DNA from: a virus | Length of the DNA: 64,000 nt | Virus record (IMG/VR): IMGVR_UViG_3300030390_001024 | Location: 1 to 64,000 of that record | Strand: one strand, 5' to 3' | Shown: piece by piece, positions 15,252-23,812 of the stretch | Numbering within the stretch: the first letter of the stretch is position 1 | Layout of the letters: the number at the start of each line of letters is the position of its first letter | Notes under the pieces: generated by a model | Databases searched by the model: none | The model's input: only the letters and a program-made list of their open reading frames with translations | What the model was told of the DNA's origin: nothing | Program-made: the position numbers and the translations under genes

Positions 15252-15260
15252 TAAAATAAA

Positions 15261-16529
15261 ATGGCACAAGTAAATTTAAATGTAACAGAACTAAAAGGAT
15301 TTGTAAATCACATAATAGAAAACAACAGATTTCTACAGAATGAAGGAAAGCATCCTGTATCCGTAGAAGTAGTAGGTGAATCAGGTATTGGTAAAACGTC
15401 AAGTATTGTAGAGCTAGCATCAGATAATAATCTAAAATTTGTAAAGTTAAACTTAGCTCAGATAGAAGAGCTTGGTGATCTAGTTGGCTTCCCTGTACGT
15501 CAATTCCAAATGTATAAAGAAAAGATAGTAAAATCAAATAACAATAATATAAACATGGTAACTGCAACACAAAGAGCAGCGGGTGCCAGTTTAGCTAATC
15601 TAAACTCTCAAGTTACTAAAAAAGTAGGCATGTGGGTTGATGAGCTAGCAGTACAAGAGTATCTAAAGAATGGATACAAGATGACTGGTAAGAATAGAAT
15701 GTCTTATTGTGCTCCTGAATGGATTGCTGATGCAAAGGCCGGTGGTATATTATTACTAGATGACTGGAACCGTGCAGATACAAGATTCATTCAAGCAGTT
15801 ATGGAATTGATAGACCGTCAGACTTATATCTCATGGACTCTTCCAAAAGACTGGCATATTATATTAACAGCTAACCCGGACAATGGAGACTATATGGTTA
15901 ATACTGTAGACAGTGCACAGAAGACAAGATATATTACTGCAAACTTAAAGTTTGATGTAAATGTATGGGCGAAGTGGGCAGAGGAAGCAGGTATTGACAC
16001 AAGATGTATTAACTTTCTATTGCTTCATCCTGAACTGGTAACACAAGAGACCAATGCAAGATCTATTACAACCTTCTTTAATGCTATATCTAGCTTTGAT
16101 AACTTTGAAGATAACTTAAGCATTATTCAAATGATTGGTGAAGGTAGTGTAGGTGATGCATTTGCTTCTATGTTTACAACATTTATTAATAATAAACTAG
16201 ACAAACTGGTTACTCCTAAAGATTTATTGACACATGATAATGAGTCTTATATATTAGGAGAGTTGCGTGGGTGTATTGGTAAAGATGATGACTACCGTGC
16301 AGATATTGCATCAACACTATCTACAAGACTTGCTAATTATGCAGTTGTATATTCAAAAGAAAATACAATAAATCAAAAGATTACTGAGAGACTTATAGCA
16401 TTATGTACAAGAGATTACTTTACTAATGATCTTAAGTACTTAATAGTTAGAACAATCTTTAGCGGTAACAAGCAGAAGTTTAATAAGATGATGATGAATC
16501 CAGAAATAATTAAAATGACAATAAAATAA
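15261..16529 (+). CDS. MoxR-type AAA+ ATPase (422 aa)
   Basis: Walker A GESGIGKT (39-46), Walker B GGILLLDDWNRAD (161-173) and sensor LTANP (202-206) are those of the MoxR/dynein-related AAA_5 group. Family members act as ring ATPases that activate or disassemble partner complexes together with VWA proteins. The VWA partner lies directly upstream (9-base gap). Two related unknown genes follow after 1-base gaps. The module probably forms one machine; the target is unknown. Confidence 0.88.
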   Translation: MAQVNLNVTELKGFVNHIIENNRFLQNEGKHPVSVEVVGESGIGKTSSIVELASDNNLKFVKLNLAQIEELGDLVGFPVRQFQMYKEKIVKSNNNNINMVTATQRAAGASLANLNSQVTKKVGMWVDELAVQEYLKNGYKMTGKNRMSYCAPEWIADAKAGGILLLDDWNRADTRFIQAVMELIDRQTYISWTLPKDWHIILTANPDNGDYMVNTVDSAQKTRYITANLKFDVNVWAKWAEEAGIDTRCINFLLLHPELVTQETNARSITTFFNAISSFDNFEDNLSIIQMIGEGSVGDAFASMFTTFINNKLDKLVTPKDLLTHDNESYILGELRGCIGKDDDYRADIASTLSTRLANYAVVYSKENTINQKITERLIALCTRDYFTNDLKYLIVRTIFSGNKQKFNKMMMNPEIIKMTIK

Positions 16530-16530
16530 A

Positions 16531-17568
16531 ATGGCAAATAAATCAGTATATCAGGTTTATGATGCTGATGCTTTAATACACTTTGATCTAGCCGGTGACC
16601 CTAAATATGGGTTACTGGTTGGTGATAAGTTTGAAGAAGTATTATGTACTCAAGACCAAACAACATATGAAAAAGTAGAGAGTTTATTAACTACACCTAC
16701 TGAAGATGCACAAACATTTAGAAATAAAAAGAAAGCTTTTATATTACCTAAGTGTGCAGTGTCTCAAGATAGATTAAAAGCAGCTCTAAGAGAGCATAGT
16801 ATAACTGTAACTAATGATTATGAAAAAGCAGATCTAGTTATAGGACATGATAATATAAAGTGTGCTTCTAATAATGGTGAAAATGTACCATCTACAGCCA
16901 TGATGACAAAGCTATGGAACTATGAGCTTACAGCTGGTTCAAGCAGTAATACATCTTCGCTAGCAACTAGGATTAAAAACTTGAATTGTTATGCTATAAT
17001 TACAGAAAAGATAACTGAGAAAATTAACTACTATAATTTAGATACCGGAGATGCTAGTCTATATGATAGTTGGATGTTAACAGGTATGGCTATAAACATA
17101 GCACATCTAATTGAAACAACTGACTTAAGTGTAATTGATACTGAAACTGTCTTGCGTAGTTCAGCAAATATGATTACTTTAGATGAACAATTATTGAAAG
17201 ATCTTAAGTCTCAATTAAATAGTGGTTATCACTCAGAAGATAAAGCTTTAGCAGCTAAAATTATACCTACTATAGATTATAAAACTAACTATCATTTATT
17301 GTGGGAGCTTGGTAGAGAATGTTCTAATATATTCCATGACTTCAATAGAGATAAAGACTTATGGTTTTGGATTGAAGAATCTAAACTGCGTAAATTTAGC
17401 AATAAAACTGCACAGGATATGATACTGTGGTTAGAAGTAAATGAATTACTTAACAAAAAAAACTTCAAACATTTAGAACCTATAGTAAGACAAGAAATCA
17501 CTATACATAATAGAGACCTTTATACATTTAAAGTGGCAGTAAAAAAAGAATACTTAAAATATTTATAA
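16531..17568 (+). CDS. Unknown protein of the VWA/MoxR module (345 aa)
   Basis: Starts 1 base after moxR and ends 1 base before the next gene. Around residues 71-109 it has LPKCAVSQDRLKAALREHS followed by ITVTNDYEKADLVIGHD. The next gene has a similar segment (LPRQKVDLLKEKYNVKVIRD then VEKSDMQIV), so the two look like diverged paralogues. The pattern resembles a Rossmann-like or BRCT-like strand-helix-strand unit, which is only a suggestion. The C-terminal half is helical. No family recognised. Confidence 0.65.
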   Translation: MANKSVYQVYDADALIHFDLAGDPKYGLLVGDKFEEVLCTQDQTTYEKVESLLTTPTEDAQTFRNKKKAFILPKCAVSQDRLKAALREHSITVTNDYEKADLVIGHDNIKCASNNGENVPSTAMMTKLWNYELTAGSSSNTSSLATRIKNLNCYAIITEKITEKINYYNLDTGDASLYDSWMLTGMAINIAHLIETTDLSVIDTETVLRSSANMITLDEQLLKDLKSQLNSGYHSEDKALAAKIIPTIDYKTNYHLLWELGRECSNIFHDFNRDKDLWFWIEESKLRKFSNKTAQDMILWLEVNELLNKKNFKHLEPIVRQEITIHNRDLYTFKVAVKKEYLKYL

Positions 17569-17569
17569 A

Positions 17570-18727
17570 ATGAAAGAAAATCAAAATTATATAATAAAGT
17601 TTAGAACAGATACAAAATTCTGGTCTAGCGGACACCTACAGAAAGATGGTGTGGAGTTTGAAGAAGACGGCATATTCTTATTGGATGGTGCAAGTTGGCA
17701 AATATCACATGAAGACTTAAGCTTCTTAGGTATAACAAAGTTACCAGATGATTTTGACATCACTAATAAAAAATTATACAGATATCCTAAATTAAATTTA
17801 CCTAGACAAAAGGTAGATTTATTAAAAGAAAAGTATAATGTAAAAGTAATAAGAGATGTAGAAAAATCTGATATGCAAATTGTATCATTAAAGTTATTTA
17901 ATACTATTGCTAGTAGCAGCTGGAATAAATCATACACTAAGAAAAATTTCTATGAGATATGTAAAGAGCTAGTTAAAAGACATCTTTTATCTGATGATGC
18001 AAGAAAAAGAATTGGTGAAATATTACAAGATACACATTCAACTTCTAGATTTGATATTCGTTGTAACAAAGAAGATTGGAATGCTACAACAGCAACTAAG
18101 AGTAAAACTTTAGAAGAGGTTGTGCATGCAATGAAAAAAGAATTTGAAGGTGAATATCATAAGACATATGTAATTAAAGAGACTAAACACATTGATACAT
18201 ATAATCAACTTATGAAAGGTAAGATGATTGTTCTTGATAGAGATATAGCTAAGATATGTTCAGAGGGTCTTGCTATAATTGGTAAGGATGATTATCCGCA
18301 ATTAAAAAAGATGATAGTAAGCAATGACATAGAAAATAGAACAATTGCTTTAGAAACTTTAGCTAATTGTAATCTTGAAGCTTCCTTTGATGTGGTGGCC
18401 TTATTATTTTATTATTTCTTTGAGTGGTGTAAATCAACAAATAACTGGAATACAGTTAATGTTAAAACTTTAAGAAATAGATTTAGTGATATGTCAACCT
18501 ATGGAAATGAGAGTAATGGTAATTATCATACGCAGATAGTTAAATATTTATATGATGAAGGTTACTTAACTGAATTTGCTATAGAGACTATAAAGAAAAA
18601 GATCTTTGATAAAGTTATAACATCTGCAGGTATAAACCAAGAACGCTCAGCATTTGAAATATCTCTTGAAGATATAAAAATTAAAACACCATTTAAAGAA
18701 TCAATAATAGAAAACATATGTTTATAA
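17570..18727 (+). CDS. Unknown protein of the VWA/MoxR module (385 aa)
   Basis: Paralogue-like to the preceding gene at residues about 77-110. The N-terminal 60 residues (FEEDGIFLLDGASWQISHED) are beta-rich. The C-terminal 150 residues are helical and repeat-like (KKMIVSNDIENRTIALETLA, DVVALLFYYFFEWC), compatible with a HEAT-like scaffold. It overlaps the nuclease gene by 10 bases. Together with the preceding protein it could be a client or adaptor of the VWA/AAA+ pair. Confidence 0.65.
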   Translation: MKENQNYIIKFRTDTKFWSSGHLQKDGVEFEEDGIFLLDGASWQISHEDLSFLGITKLPDDFDITNKKLYRYPKLNLPRQKVDLLKEKYNVKVIRDVEKSDMQIVSLKLFNTIASSSWNKSYTKKNFYEICKELVKRHLLSDDARKRIGEILQDTHSTSRFDIRCNKEDWNATTATKSKTLEEVVHAMKKEFEGEYHKTYVIKETKHIDTYNQLMKGKMIVLDRDIAKICSEGLAIIGKDDYPQLKKMIVSNDIENRTIALETLANCNLEASFDVVALLFYYFFEWCKSTNNWNTVNVKTLRNRFSDMSTYGNESNGNYHTQIVKYLYDEGYLTEFAIETIKKKIFDKVITSAGINQERSAFEISLEDIKIKTPFKESIIENICL

Positions 18728-19710
18728 CAAATACTGAAAAGGAAGAGCAGTTCTATGCAAATAAAGATTTTTGCTTTAGCTATTCTTCCTTAAATAAATT
18801 ATTATTTTCACCATCTTTATTCTATAAAGATTATATACTATTTGACCGTGAGGTTAGAACAGATAAACATCTGATTGAAGGAAAGCTTATACACTGCCTG
18901 CTATTTGAAGCAGAGAACGTTGACAAAAAGTTCAGCGTTGTTCCAGGTAAGAGCCCAAGTGATAACATTAGGAAAGTGTTAAAGGACATGTCTATACATA
19001 CTGATTCAGATACACTAGCAAGTTGTGAAGACTTTGTAATTTTAGATTCACTTAAGAATCTAAACCTGTATCAGTCTTTAAAAGCTGATGAGTCAAGGAT
19101 TGCTAAGATAAGAACTACAGATAATGAACCATACTGGAAATTCTTAGGTAATAGTAATGTAGATGTTGTTGACCAAGATACTTTATCAAGATGTACAGAA
19201 AGAGTAGAGGTACTAAAGCAGAATAAAGATGTGATGTCTTTGTTTAGTGAAGTAAAAACAGACTTTGATTTAGACCCTATTGAAACATTTAGTGAGAAGT
19301 ACCTTAAGTCTGAACTAATTGATTGTGATTTTGGCCTTCATGGTTACATAGATTATTATTCAGTAGACACAGATAAAAAAGAAGTTGTTATATGTGATCT
19401 TAAAACAACCGGGAAGACAGTCTCTGAGTTCAAAGACACTGTAGACTTTTATAACTATTGGCTTCAAGCAGCTATTTATATGAAGCTTGTCTATGATACT
19501 TTAGGTGATGATAAGGAACAATATAATATAGACTTTAAGTTTATTGTAATAGATAAATATGATCAAGTTTACGTATTTGATGTGTCAAATAACACAGTAA
19601 ATGACTGGGCGGATGGTCTTGGTGGTGCAATAAATACTGCAAAATTCCATTATAATAGTAGAAATTACTCATTACCTATTGAATTCTTAACAAATAAGAT
19701 TAAATTATAG
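18718..19710 (+). CDS. PD-(D/E)XK exonuclease, RecB/Cas4-like (330 aa)
   Basis: SYSSLNKLLFSPSLFYKDY (21-39) is the typical N-terminal element of this family. GKLIH (55-59), GYID with Asp212, CDLKT (Asp227, Lys229) and QAAIYM (250-255) complete the PD-(D/E)XK active site, including the QxxxY helix. The fold matches phage exonuclease VIII/Cas4-like enzymes, which resect DNA ends for recombination. It would feed ssDNA to the SSB and Sak4-like proteins encoded upstream. The start overlaps the previous gene. Confidence 0.85.
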   Translation: MFITNTEKEEQFYANKDFCFSYSSLNKLLFSPSLFYKDYILFDREVRTDKHLIEGKLIHCLLFEAENVDKKFSVVPGKSPSDNIRKVLKDMSIHTDSDTLASCEDFVILDSLKNLNLYQSLKADESRIAKIRTTDNEPYWKFLGNSNVDVVDQDTLSRCTERVEVLKQNKDVMSLFSEVKTDFDLDPIETFSEKYLKSELIDCDFGLHGYIDYYSVDTDKKEVVICDLKTTGKTVSEFKDTVDFYNYWLQAAIYMKLVYDTLGDDKEQYNIDFKFIVIDKYDQVYVFDVSNNTVNDWADGLGGAINTAKFHYNSRNYSLPIEFLTNKIKL

Positions 19711-19711
19711 T

Positions 19712-20296
19712 ATGGGTAATGTATACACAGAATATTTTCAGAAGAGTAAAGTCTTCCTGTATCCTTTACTAGCTTTAGGCAGGGGTATAAAGTATGTACC
19801 TAGGGAAACCTATTGTGCATGGGAAGATGTATACTCTACTGATGATATGATGTTATTATGTGTATATAAATGTAAACTGACTGCTGATTTTAAAAAGTTT
19901 GCAAATAGACATTTAATAGCACACCCATTATTCAGGGATCATATATCATTAGATGACAAAAGACAAATGTTTATATTCAACTTTGATAAACATTCTCATG
20001 ATTATAAAAATTTTATAAAGGGTAAGTACTCTCAATACTCAATTAACGCAAAGATTTCAATACTTGAATTCTTTGAAACAGCTGAGGAAGAGCAGATACA
20101 ATATATACAAGGGTTTTTGCAGCCAGATGAAGTACATGAAGCATACGCTGAAGACTTAAATGTAAACATAGAAATACTAGAAGATGTTTATGAAGTCTGT
20201 TCTGCACCAAACATGGAAAAGGAAATATTAATTGATAATAATGTTATTTTGACTCAATTATTAAAAGAAAGTTCCATATATTTGACATCTAAATAA
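19712..20296 (+). CDS. Hypothetical protein (194 aa)
   Basis: Starts 1 base after the nuclease stop. The sequence is mixed alpha/beta with a histidine- and aromatic-rich centre (FANRHLIAHPLFRDH, FNFDKHSHDYKNF) and an acidic C-terminal third. I do not recognise it. Its operon partners suggest a role linked to replication or the nuclease. Confidence 0.65.
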   Translation: MGNVYTEYFQKSKVFLYPLLALGRGIKYVPRETYCAWEDVYSTDDMMLLCVYKCKLTADFKKFANRHLIAHPLFRDHISLDDKRQMFIFNFDKHSHDYKNFIKGKYSQYSINAKISILEFFETAEEEQIQYIQGFLQPDEVHEAYAEDLNVNIEILEDVYEVCSAPNMEKEILIDNNVILTQLLKESSIYLTSK

Positions 20297-20304
20297 TAAA
20301 TAAA

Positions 20305-20721
20305 ATGGCACAAATAGGACAAAATATGATGTTAGTAAATTCTACATTTAGAAATGCTAAATCATTTACATTAATCCCAGTGAGTATGGACTCACCGTAT
20401 ACAGAAGCTATGTTTGACCCTGCGTCAGGCATCTTAGCAGTCATCAGTAAGGTAATGAAACAATCATATCATATGGTTCCAAAACTAGATGATGATGGAC
20501 AGCCCCTGAGACTTAAGAAACCTAATCCACAAACAGGAAAGACACACAAGGAAGAGAGAAGATTGGTAGACACCTTCTCTGAGTTTTATTTAAGTGATAG
20601 AGCAGATATTGAAACATTTATTCATATGTTTGCTGTTAATGCAGAAAACTTCTCAGTAGAAGAATTCTTTGTTGACTTAAAGAAAACGGAACCTTCTAAA
20701 ATTATATTACCTGGTCAGTAG
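20305..20721 (+). CDS. Hypothetical protein (138 aa)
   Basis: A well-behaved ORF starting after AATAATAAATAAA. The sequence has a beta-rich N-terminus (FTLIPVSMDSPYTEAMFDPA) and a Lys/Arg-rich loop in the middle (RLKKPNPQTGKTHKEERRL). A hydrophobic C-terminal helix follows (IETFIHMFAVNAENFSVEEF). The gene is followed by the clearest intrinsic terminator in the window, so it ends this transcription unit. Function unknown. Confidence 0.65.
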   Translation: MAQIGQNMMLVNSTFRNAKSFTLIPVSMDSPYTEAMFDPASGILAVISKVMKQSYHMVPKLDDDGQPLRLKKPNPQTGKTHKEERRLVDTFSEFYLSDRADIETFIHMFAVNAENFSVEEFFVDLKKTEPSKIILPGQ

Positions 20722-20757
20722 TGTTGAGTTGAGTAATATCCTTATTGACTAAAAAAA

Positions 20758-20785
20758 AGAAAGCTCATTGATTTGGGCTTTTTTT
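20758..20785 (+). terminator. Intrinsic terminator
   Basis: AAAGCTC (20760-20766) pairs with GGGCTTT (20775-20781, one G-U) over an 8-base loop, and the 3' arm runs into seven T. An A-tract before the stem pairs with the T-tract. It ends the large replication unit that begins at ung, or much of it. The next gene starts 21 bases further on. Confidence 0.75.
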
Positions 20786-20805
20786 GGCTCTATTAAATAA
20801 ATACT

Positions 20806-21093
20806 ATGCCTGAAGAAATAACAAGAGAACAAATAATGGATGTCAACATACTATTAGCAATGAATAGATGTATGGCTGAAATTGCACATAATTTACAATA
20901 TATACATACTCAACAAGTCAAACAGAGAATAAAGCACGTTATAAAAACTGTAGACTTATATGATAGAGAAGTTAAGAAGAAACTAACAGATGATCAGTCA
21001 GCAGCTATAGAAGACATATATGACTGTATAATGGATCTAGTTTTAGAAGCTAAAGAAGTTACTATAAAAAATACTAAAGATGAAAGAATATAA
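20806..21093 (+). CDS. Hypothetical helical protein (95 aa)
   Basis: Almost wholly helical and charged (NILLAMNRCMAEIAHNLQ, HVIKTVDLYDREVKKKL), with the look of a small four-helix or coiled-coil protein. First gene after the terminator; overlaps the next small gene by 14 bases. No family recognised. Confidence 0.65.
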   Translation: MPEEITREQIMDVNILLAMNRCMAEIAHNLQYIHTQQVKQRIKHVIKTVDLYDREVKKKLTDDQSAAIEDIYDCIMDLVLEAKEVTIKNTKDERI

Positions 21094-21253
21094 TCCTTAT
21101 GCAATGTTAGTTGGCTATAGTATGGCCGGAGCTAATACACCTTTGGAAAAGAAAAAATATATAAGAATAGATAAGAGGACCAAAAAATATGGTAATCCTA
21201 GAAAACATAGGCCTGATTGGCAAGGTATAACTTATAAAACTAAAAAAACATGA
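21080..21253 (+). CDS. Small basic protein (57 aa)
   Basis: The ATG at 21080 lies inside the end of the previous gene, and the stop TGA overlaps the polymerase ATG (ATGA at 21250). The product is basic and probably disordered (LEKKKYIRIDKRTKKYG, NPRKHRPDW). The exact ATGA coupling to the polymerase argues that it is expressed. A DNA- or polymerase-binding peptide is possible. Confidence 0.6.
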   Translation: MKEYNPYAMLVGYSMAGANTPLEKKKYIRIDKRTKKYGNPRKHRPDWQGITYKTKKT

Positions 21254-23244
21254 AGAAGCACTGGGTGATGGACTATGAAACTTTATTTGATTGTTTTACT
21301 GCAGTGTTTGAGCATTATAAAACTAATGAAACAAAAATCTTTGTAGTATGCAGGCTAAAAAATGATCTAACTGAGTTTATACAGTTCCTAAAACAAAACA
21401 TAGAAAATAAAGAATGGCATATATCATACAATGGTTTAGGATTTGATGCACAAGTAACACATTATATCTTAGATCATTATGAAAGTTTTGAAAACATAGA
21501 CGGTAATGATGTTGCATATAATATATATAAATACGCACAGAGAACAATTGAGAAGAGTAATAATAGAGAGTTTAGTGATTATCCTCAATGGAAAATGGTA
21601 ATAGGTCAAATAGATCTGTTTAAGTTACATCATTGGGACAACCCTGCTAAACGTTCTAGTCTGAAATGGATACAGTATAGCATGGATTGGGAGAATATTC
21701 TAGATATGCCTATTCACCATACATCTAAGATAGATAATCAAGAAGACTTAGATACTATTCTAGAGTATTGTGTCAATGACGTAAGGTCAACTAAAGAAAT
21801 ATTTAATAGGTCTACTGATTTAATAAAGCTAAGGAAAGAACTAACTAATACATATGGTATTAATATGTTTAGTGCATCAGAGCCAAGAATTAGTAAAGAA
21901 GTATTTGGTTATTTCTTAACAAATATGTTAAATATACAGAAGAGAGATCTAAGGAATATGAAAACATATCGTGATACTATAAAGGTTAAAGATATTATAT
22001 TACCTTATGTGAAGTTTACATCTGCTGATTTTAATCTATTACTACAAAGGTTTAAATCTTTAGAAGTCAGTGGAGATAAACTTAAAGGAAGTTTTAAATA
22101 TAGTGTAAACTATAAAAATGTCAAGACTGACTTTGGTACAGGTGGTGTACATGGTGCAGCCAAGAAAGGTGTATATGAAAGTACAGAAGACATGGTTATA
22201 ATGTCTTCAGATGTTACTAGTTATTATCCTAATCTAGCTATAAAGAATCAATGGTCACCTGGTCATTTTCCAAAGAAAGAATTCTGTGATCAATATGAAT
22301 GGTTCTTTACTGAGAGAAAGAAGATACCTAAAAGTAACCCTATGAATTATGTATATAAAATTATACTTAACTCAACCTTTGGTCTTAGTAATGATGAAAA
22401 TAGTTTCTTCTATGATCCTGAGCTCTTTTGTAGAATAACTATTAATGGTCAATTGACTCTTATGATGCTATATGAGATGATAATGGAAAGAATTCCTGGA
22501 GCTATAGCTTTACTACAGAATACAGATGGCGTAGAAACCTTAATACCAAGGCCTTATATAGATGAGTATATGGAAATATGTAAAGAATGGGAAGATATAA
22601 CTAACCTTAATCTAGAACATGATGAATATCAAAAGCTAGTATTATCTGATGTCAACAATTATATTGGTGTGAATAACTTTATAGATGTTGACATTACTAA
22701 GTGGAGAGAAGTTAAACAGAGTCAGCCTCACTATCTATTTAAGGTAGAGAATGATAAGTTTAGCTTTGCTCCAGTTAAATTAAAGGGACGTTTTGATTTT
22801 CATAACTTACAATTGCATAAGAATAAGTCCAAATTAGTTATACCAAAAGCTATATATCAATACTTTGTTAACAATGTACTACCTGAAGACTATCTAGAAG
22901 AAAACAAAAACATTCTAGATTACTGTATAGGTGGTAAATCCAAAGGTGATTGGCAACAGGTAGCTAGATATATTAAGGATGGCGCATTTGCTGAAGATAA
23001 ATTACAAAAGATAAATAGATATTTTATCTCTAATGATGGAGTAAAGATCATCAAAGTAAATAAGAAAGACAACAGAGAGATACAACTGGAGTCTGGTAGA
23101 TGGGTTCAAACTATCTTTAATGTATTAAAGGTAGAGCCTAAATGGGAAAACTATAATATTAATAAAGCATACTACATGCAAGCAATAGAGACAGAGATCA
23201 ATAGTATCTTAACAGTCTCTACTAATCAATTAAAACTATTTTAA
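21250..23244 (+). CDS. Family B DNA polymerase (664 aa)
   Basis: 3'-5' exonuclease motifs: DYET (8-11), YNGLGFD (60-66) and YCVND (173-177). Polymerase motif A is DVTSYYP (321-327), motif B KIILNSTFG (370-378), and motif C NTDGVE (424-429) with its key Asp. At 664 aa it is compact compared with cellular family B enzymes, close to other small phage types. It is the replicative polymerase of this phage, since no family A enzyme is present in the window. Translation is coupled to the upstream 57-aa gene and the SET gene follows after 1 base. Confidence 0.93.
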   Translation: MKKHWVMDYETLFDCFTAVFEHYKTNETKIFVVCRLKNDLTEFIQFLKQNIENKEWHISYNGLGFDAQVTHYILDHYESFENIDGNDVAYNIYKYAQRTIEKSNNREFSDYPQWKMVIGQIDLFKLHHWDNPAKRSSLKWIQYSMDWENILDMPIHHTSKIDNQEDLDTILEYCVNDVRSTKEIFNRSTDLIKLRKELTNTYGINMFSASEPRISKEVFGYFLTNMLNIQKRDLRNMKTYRDTIKVKDIILPYVKFTSADFNLLLQRFKSLEVSGDKLKGSFKYSVNYKNVKTDFGTGGVHGAAKKGVYESTEDMVIMSSDVTSYYPNLAIKNQWSPGHFPKKEFCDQYEWFFTERKKIPKSNPMNYVYKIILNSTFGLSNDENSFFYDPELFCRITINGQLTLMMLYEMIMERIPGAIALLQNTDGVETLIPRPYIDEYMEICKEWEDITNLNLEHDEYQKLVLSDVNNYIGVNNFIDVDITKWREVKQSQPHYLFKVENDKFSFAPVKLKGRFDFHNLQLHKNKSKLVIPKAIYQYFVNNVLPEDYLEENKNILDYCIGGKSKGDWQQVARYIKDGAFAEDKLQKINRYFISNDGVKIIKVNKKDNREIQLESGRWVQTIFNVLKVEPKWENYNINKAYYMQAIETEINSILTVSTNQLKLF

Positions 23245-23245
23245 A

Positions 23246-23563
23246 ATGACGTACAGACCATTGCCAGAAGGGACCACAATTAAAGAGTCCCTTCTTCATG
23301 GCCTTGGATTGCATTCTACTAAATCTATTAGTAAGGATACTGTCCTAGGCATATCACATATCAAGAACACAAATTATGAAGATAATTATATTAGAACTCC
23401 TTTAGGTGGGTTTATAAACCATAGTGACACACCTAACTTAAGAAAGATTGGTAGTGCTGAATCAAGAGACATAGAAACAGGAACTTTAATGATTATAACT
23501 ATTAGAGATATATCACCTGGAGAAGAGTTAACACTTAAATATGATTTATATGCATTTGAATGA
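23246..23563 (+). CDS. SET-domain protein (105 aa)
   Basis: HGLGLHSTKSISKDTVLG is the G-x-G SAM-binding start of a SET domain, GGFINHSDTPN holds the NHS/PN motif, and PGEELTLKYDLY is the catalytic GEELxxxY end. Together these span a minimal SET fold. Family members use S-adenosylmethionine to methylate protein lysines. Known targets are histones, ribosomal and other proteins; the phage target is unknown. It follows the polymerase by 1 base and carries a strong hairpin inside its 5' end. Confidence 0.85.
   Translation: MTYRPLPEGTTIKESLLHGLGLHSTKSISKDTVLGISHIKNTNYEDNYIRTPLGGFINHSDTPNLRKIGSAESRDIETGTLMIITIRDISPGEELTLKYDLYAFE
23266..23295 (+). terminator. Perfect 9-bp hairpin inside the SET gene
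   Basis: AGAAGGGAC (23266-23274) and GTCCCTTCT (23287-23295) pair perfectly over a 12-base loop, starting 20 bases after the SET start codon. Only a short T/C stretch follows, so termination is less convincing than at 14142. Because it would cover the region just after the start codon, control of translation or transcript processing after the polymerase gene is possible. Confidence 0.35.
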
Positions 23564-23777
23564 AGTCAAGAAAGGGACCAAATTAAAATTAATTAAAAGA
23601 AAGCATTACATAGGCAACAAGCCTGAGACAATGAATATATTAGATGATGAGGTTTTAATATATGAAGCTAATGATGGTCTTATTTCTATTTGTACAGATA
23701 AGGAAGGTAACCAATATAACATTCCTGGCTGGTATAAAGTAGAAATAATTGAAGAACCCTTGTCTGACTCAGAATAA
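23541..23777 (+). CDS. Hypothetical small beta protein (78 aa)
   Basis: Overlaps the SET gene by 23 bases; a second in-frame ATG at 23550 is equally likely as start. The sequence suggests a small SH3-like barrel (GTKLKLIKRKHYIGNKP, DDEVLIYEANDGLISI, YNIPGWYKVEII). No family recognised. Its 3' end contains the -33 box of the next promoter. Confidence 0.6.
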   Translation: MIYMHLNEVKKGTKLKLIKRKHYIGNKPETMNILDDEVLIYEANDGLISICTDKEGNQYNIPGWYKVEIIEEPLSDSE

Positions 23778-23790
23778 TTTATTATATTTA
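23760..23790 (+). promoter_or_regulatory. Bacteroidota-type promoter (TTG-N20-TATATTTA)
   Basis: TTG (23760-23762) and TATATTTA (23783-23790) are 20 bases apart; the second box matches 7 of 8 positions of TAnnTTTG. Predicted transcription start near 23797, 16 bases before the ATG at 23813. It suggests that the following gene can be read by the host polymerase independently of the replication operon. Confidence 0.5.
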
Positions 23791-23812
23791 CACTTTAAAA
23801 GTTTAAACAATT

